Shown: one piece after another, positions 29,978 through 33,275 of the stretch | How the letters are laid out: every line of letters starts with the position of its first letter | How positions within the stretch are numbered: position 1 is the stretch's first letter | Position numbers and translations under genes: made by a program | Notes under the pieces: generated by a model | Told to the model about the DNA's origin: nothing | Databases searched by the model: none | Seen by the model: the letters and a program-made list of their open reading frames with translations, nothing else | Origin: Porticoccaceae bacterium | GTDB lineage: Bacteria > Pseudomonadota > Gammaproteobacteria > Pseudomonadales > Porticoccaceae | Assembly: GCA_019090225.1 (NCBI GenBank) | Contig: JAHRWI010000181.1 | Coordinates: 1-33,275 of the forward strand | Length of the DNA: 33,275 nucleotides | Reading direction: 5' to 3'

Positions 29978-30370
29978 ATGTCGGTTGATAAAAAGTGGGC
30001 TTGGATTCAAATAATAAACGCCTCACCTGGTGGGGTGGTCAAAGCGGTCTTCGGCCGGTAGGCTTCACGGTTTTTTCGGTCAACAAGTTTCTCAGATAAT
30101 CTGTCAATGGTAATCCTTTGTTGCTTCTGATTAAAACAAGTATTAGTTCGCCGGCGATAAGAAATACTGTTGGTGTCAGAAGCAGGTTCAGATAACAGAC
30201 TTGGAATAGTAGAGTGTCTGAGGTGGCAAAATGCACCTTAGATAGGGGATCTCCTTGGGAATTATTTTCGATGTTTTGTCGATTTTGTCGAGGGGGAAAG
30301 TGGATATAAAATATGCAAGGTATGATAAGTTTTTACAATGATGATCTACCTCGCCAGGGACTAGAAAGTG

Positions 30371-32437
30371 ATGCCTAATGGTAGTGAAGCAGTGTCGGCG
30401 GGTTGGTATGAGCTGCTTGAAGCCAGAAAACGGCCAGTTGTCGGCACTTTATTGTTGCTCTGTGTGGCAGTATTAATCATTACAGCTTTGCGTGATCCTG
30501 TCGATTATGACGGGTACTGGCATCTTCAAATGGGCAAGGACTGGATCGAAAACGGGCTGAGTCCTTACAAAGACCATTACAGCTTTACCCACCAGGATGA
30601 AACGATCAAATCGCCACCGGTAGTGTTCCAGGCCGGGCTTTATGTCATGGTTAAGTTGTTTGGTGATGTGCTCGGCTTCATCGTCGTTAAGCTCTTGGCT
30701 TTTTCCCTGGTTTTAGCTTGTATGGTTGCATGGCTTAGACAAATTAAGGCACCGACCTTGGTTTACTGTCTGGTGTTGCCTTTGCTAATCACACTGGTTC
30801 AGTTGCGCGCGCAAGTCAGGCCCGAATTAATTAGCTGGAGCCTGTCCATCATAGCCCTGATGCTCTACCATCGCGCCCGGTTGCGCCTTACTGTCACCGC
30901 AATCGCCCCGATTGTGGTGTTAATTATATTCTGGGTTAACTACCATTCATCTATTTTCGCCTATGTTATTTTTTTCGGTTTGTTTGTTGATATCGGTGTG
31001 AAACTGATTAAGCAAAAAAGTGGTGTTAGAGACTGGGTTGTGTGGAGCTGCTGGGGCTTAGTGCTGGTCGGGGCTGGTATGATTAACCACAATATGGCGC
31101 ATCCCGTCTACGGCGCGATAATGTTCCCTGATGTATGGAAAGCTCTTATCATGGAATACTACCCTCCATACGCACTGTTTAAGAGTTTTCCACCCATACA
31201 CGTATTGAGCTTGCTGACCCTTGCGTCAATAGCTATGGCCGTGTGGCAAAGAAAATTTGGTTATTTAGTATTTATTGGTGTCGCTCTGTACGGCGGTTTA
31301 TCAATGATTAGGTTAGTAACACCTATGGGTATTATATTCCTCGGAGTATTTGCTCATTTGCTGACCGATGCGAGAATCGAAGATGCCTTAAGAGCGTCAT
31401 CGGAGTGGTTTTCCAGGGTCGTTGCGGTGCTTTTAATAGTCATATTCCTGGTTCCAATGGCTTATGCTGTACTCTTTGCGCGATCAGCTATGTATGGAAA
31501 CATGCATACCCGAATGTTGTTTCCCAGTTCGTTAGTTTCTTACATGCGGGCAAACAACAAAACGGGCAGAATCTTTAACGAGTATCACTTGGGGGGATAC
31601 CTTATATATAAGCTTTCCCCCGAAAGTCAGGTTTATATTGATGGCAGGACAGGTATCCTCTATTCGCCGGAACATTTTGTAAGGCATAACGCGGCGAGAG
31701 ATAACGGAAAGCTTCTTGCCGATGAAATAGAGAAATATGATATCGATTTTGCTCTCCTCGAGAGTAGTGCTACTAACGCCTGGAATGTGTTGCAGTCTGG
31801 TGAGTTTGAATTGGATTTTGTCGATGCTAAATTCGCTCTCTATAGCCGAAATGCCCCTGCATTACCGGCTACAGGGAGGTTATGGGCAAGACCGTATTGC
31901 TGGATTGAAAATGACAAGCAAAGCTTACTTGAAGAATGGGAAATGGCGTCATCGCGTTTGCCATGGGCAGCCCCAGTTCTGCCACTCATGGAACGAGTTA
32001 ACGAATATGTCACTTCAGAAGACCCGTTAGCGTGGCTTGCAAGTCTGAGTCCAGATTTTACCTGGAATGATGATAGCAAACGATTTGTCGGCTATCGGGC
32101 GCTCGAATATGGATTGGGTAAGATGGCCATTGATCTATTTGATGGGGTAGCGGATAAAAGTTTGAAGGATTACCTGGCAACGGCGTTGGCTTATCTTCGA
32201 GACGGGCAAGTTGACGAGGCTGAGCAGACGCTAGACATAGTATCAAGGAAGGAGTGGCCCAGACGAGTATTCAACGATCTATTGATTATGCATGATTTGT
32301 TAACCGAAATTCAGCAACAACGGCCGTTAAGGTACATGAATAAAAAGTTTGTTGATGGGATAGCTGGGCAGGTAAGTTCGGCGAGGGCAAGCCAAGCTAA
32401 TGAACCCGTTAGTGCCAAGTCTTTTTGTGTTTACTAA
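30371..32437 (+). CDS. Polytopic membrane protein, putative GT-C-type glycosyltransferase with TPR-like C-terminus
   Basis: Long ORF (GTG 30368 or ATG 30371), about 10 hydrophobic segments, acidic motif in first extracytoplasmic loop (DPVDYDGYWHLQMGKDW), AYLRDGQVDEAEQTL TPR-like stretch; function inferred only from architecture and location. Confidence 0.6.
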   Translation: MPNGSEAVSAGWYELLEARKRPVVGTLLLLCVAVLIITALRDPVDYDGYWHLQMGKDWIENGLSPYKDHYSFTHQDETIKSPPVVFQAGLYVMVKLFGDVLGFIVVKLLAFSLVLACMVAWLRQIKAPTLVYCLVLPLLITLVQLRAQVRPELISWSLSIIALMLYHRARLRLTVTAIAPIVVLIIFWVNYHSSIFAYVIFFGLFVDIGVKLIKQKSGVRDWVVWSCWGLVLVGAGMINHNMAHPVYGAIMFPDVWKALIMEYYPPYALFKSFPPIHVLSLLTLASIAMAVWQRKFGYLVFIGVALYGGLSMIRLVTPMGIIFLGVFAHLLTDARIEDALRASSEWFSRVVAVLLIVIFLVPMAYAVLFARSAMYGNMHTRMLFPSSLVSYMRANNKTGRIFNEYHLGGYLIYKLSPESQVYIDGRTGILYSPEHFVRHNAARDNGKLLADEIEKYDIDFALLESSATNAWNVLQSGEFELDFVDAKFALYSRNAPALPATGRLWARPYCWIENDKQSLLEEWEMASSRLPWAAPVLPLMERVNEYVTSEDPLAWLASLSPDFTWNDDSKRFVGYRALEYGLGKMAIDLFDGVADKSLKDYLATALAYLRDGQVDEAEQTLDIVSRKEWPRRVFNDLLIMHDLLTEIQQQRPLRYMNKKFVDGIAGQVSSARASQANEPVSAKSFCVY
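30562..30622 (+). repeat. Left arm of a 61-bp perfect inverted repeat (partner 32859-32919)
   Basis: tccttacaaagaccattacagctttacccaccaggatgaaacgatcaaatcgccaccggta is exactly reverse-complemented at 32859-32919. Confidence 0.95.
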
Positions 32438-32631
32438 TAACTTTCTGCCCATGGATATTGTGCTTCGACAGAGGAGTTAGGGTGTTTGGTTGGACTGATA
32501 TGCTCAATCAAGTAATCGTCTGCTATAACTACTTTCGTTTATAAGACCGAATTTAGATCCGCGTACGACACCTTATTTCATATAATCGTGAGGCTATCAT
32601 CCTCTTCAGGGCTGCACCTTGATGATGTTCT

Positions 32632-32793
32632 CTAGACAGTAGCCCGATCCTCTTCTAGCCCCAACCATAAAGGTAACATCACAAGCCTTTCGCCCAAATT
32701 ATGGGTGTTTTTCAGGTCGCCAGAGCAGCGCCCGTATTTCTCTCCAATAGGTGAATTATGGAGCGGAATATAATGAAATACCGCGCCTATTCC
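32632..32793 (-). pseudogene. 3' remnant of a WecE/DegT-type sugar aminotransferase gene
   Basis: Minus-strand translation GIGAVFHYIPLHNSPIGEKYGRCSGDLKNTHNLGERLVMLPLWLGLEEDRATV* resembles the C-terminus of WecE (AVFHYxPLHxxPxGxxxG...ERLxxLPL); no 5' portion present. Confidence 0.72.
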
Positions 32794-33107
32794 ACATTCT
32801 TAAAGCCGCCCCATTCGTCAAAGGTTTTTACAAGGATATGCAGCCCGGCCTGGAACGATACCGGTGGCGATTTGATCGTTTCATCCTGGTGGGTAAAGCT
32901 GTAATGGTCTTTGTAAGGAGTGAGTCCATTTTTGATCCAGTCTTTGCCCATCTAGAGATGCCAGTAGCCATCGTAGCCAATGGGGTTGCGGAGTGACATA
33001 ACTACTAAAATAGCGCTACAAACCACCACTGAGCCAATGGCAAACTGTCGATTGGATTCGAGTACTTGATACCAGTTTGCTGGACTATGCTGAGGGCCGT
33101 TTGACAT
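32787..33107 (-). pseudogene. Truncated, amber-interrupted paralogue of the 30371-32437 membrane protein (inverted)
   Basis: Translation MSNGPQHSPANWYQVLESNRQFAIGSVVVCSAILVVMSLRNPIGYDGYWHL*MGKDWIKNGLTPYKDHYSFTHQDETIKSPPVSFQAGLHILVKTF... aligns to N-terminus of the intact protein; TAG at 32954-32952. Confidence 0.88.
32859..32919 (-). repeat. Right arm of the 61-bp perfect inverted repeat (partner 30562-30622)
   Basis: Reverse complement identical to 30562-30622. Confidence 0.95.
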
Positions 33108-33275
33108 TTGTTCCTGCTCCATTGTTTTTCTCGCAGCCAACTAATTGGCTGCCGCTGGCCATACAGTTTTAGATTTATGCTTTTCTGGCTGCAACAAACA
33201 GACTCCCACCGATGCAATTAGGTAAGAATTTGTTAAGTTTGTTTTCGAAAATTGAAATATAAAGGAGTATCTTGC

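Noticed and set aside
32952-32954. Amber codon as possible readthrough or recoded residue in the relic
   Set aside because: The downstream frame loses homology within about 50 codons and runs into an unrelated gene remnant, which fits a pseudogene rather than programmed readthrough.
32751-32996. 81-aa + strand ORF (MNYGAEYNEIPRLFHILKAAPF...)
   Set aside because: Exactly antisense to the membrane-protein and WecE relics, whose minus-strand translations have clear homology; the + frame is spurious.
1-33275. CRISPR arrays, tRNA/rRNA genes, IS elements or integrases
   Set aside because: No spaced direct-repeat arrays, cloverleaf/rRNA signatures, transposase or integrase motifs were seen in the provided ORFs or by reading the intergenic regions.

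Overview
The window is a largely ordinary gammaproteobacterial division and cell-wall (dcw) cluster. In order on the + strand it carries mraZ (5'-truncated)-rsmH-ftsL-ftsI-murE-murF-mraY-murD-ftsW-murG-murC-ddlB-ftsQ-ftsA-ftsZ-lpxC, an M23 peptidase gene, secA, argJ and a mutT-like gene. These converge on a minus-strand block yacG-coaE-pilD-pilC-pilB, and pilA diverges from pilB. The order resembles the Pseudomonas arrangement. Downstream of pilA the region becomes accessory: a 689-aa polytopic membrane protein (putative GT-C glycosyltransferase), then an inverted, truncated and nonsense-interrupted copy of its 5' end fused to a 3' remnant of a WecE/DegT-type aminotransferase gene. I found no complete new defence or mobile system. 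The two most unusual signals are: (1) short 15-bp-period (pentapeptide) tandem repeats recurring at several nearby places between about 3.4 and 7.9 kb (ftsI 3' tail, two insertions in murE, the mraY-murD junction), with a related 12-bp-period insertion in murE; and (2) the decayed inverted paralogue at 32.6-33.1 kb, which shares a 61-bp perfectly identical tract with the intact gene despite diverged flanks. All product calls come from motif and family recognition by eye; no database search was run.
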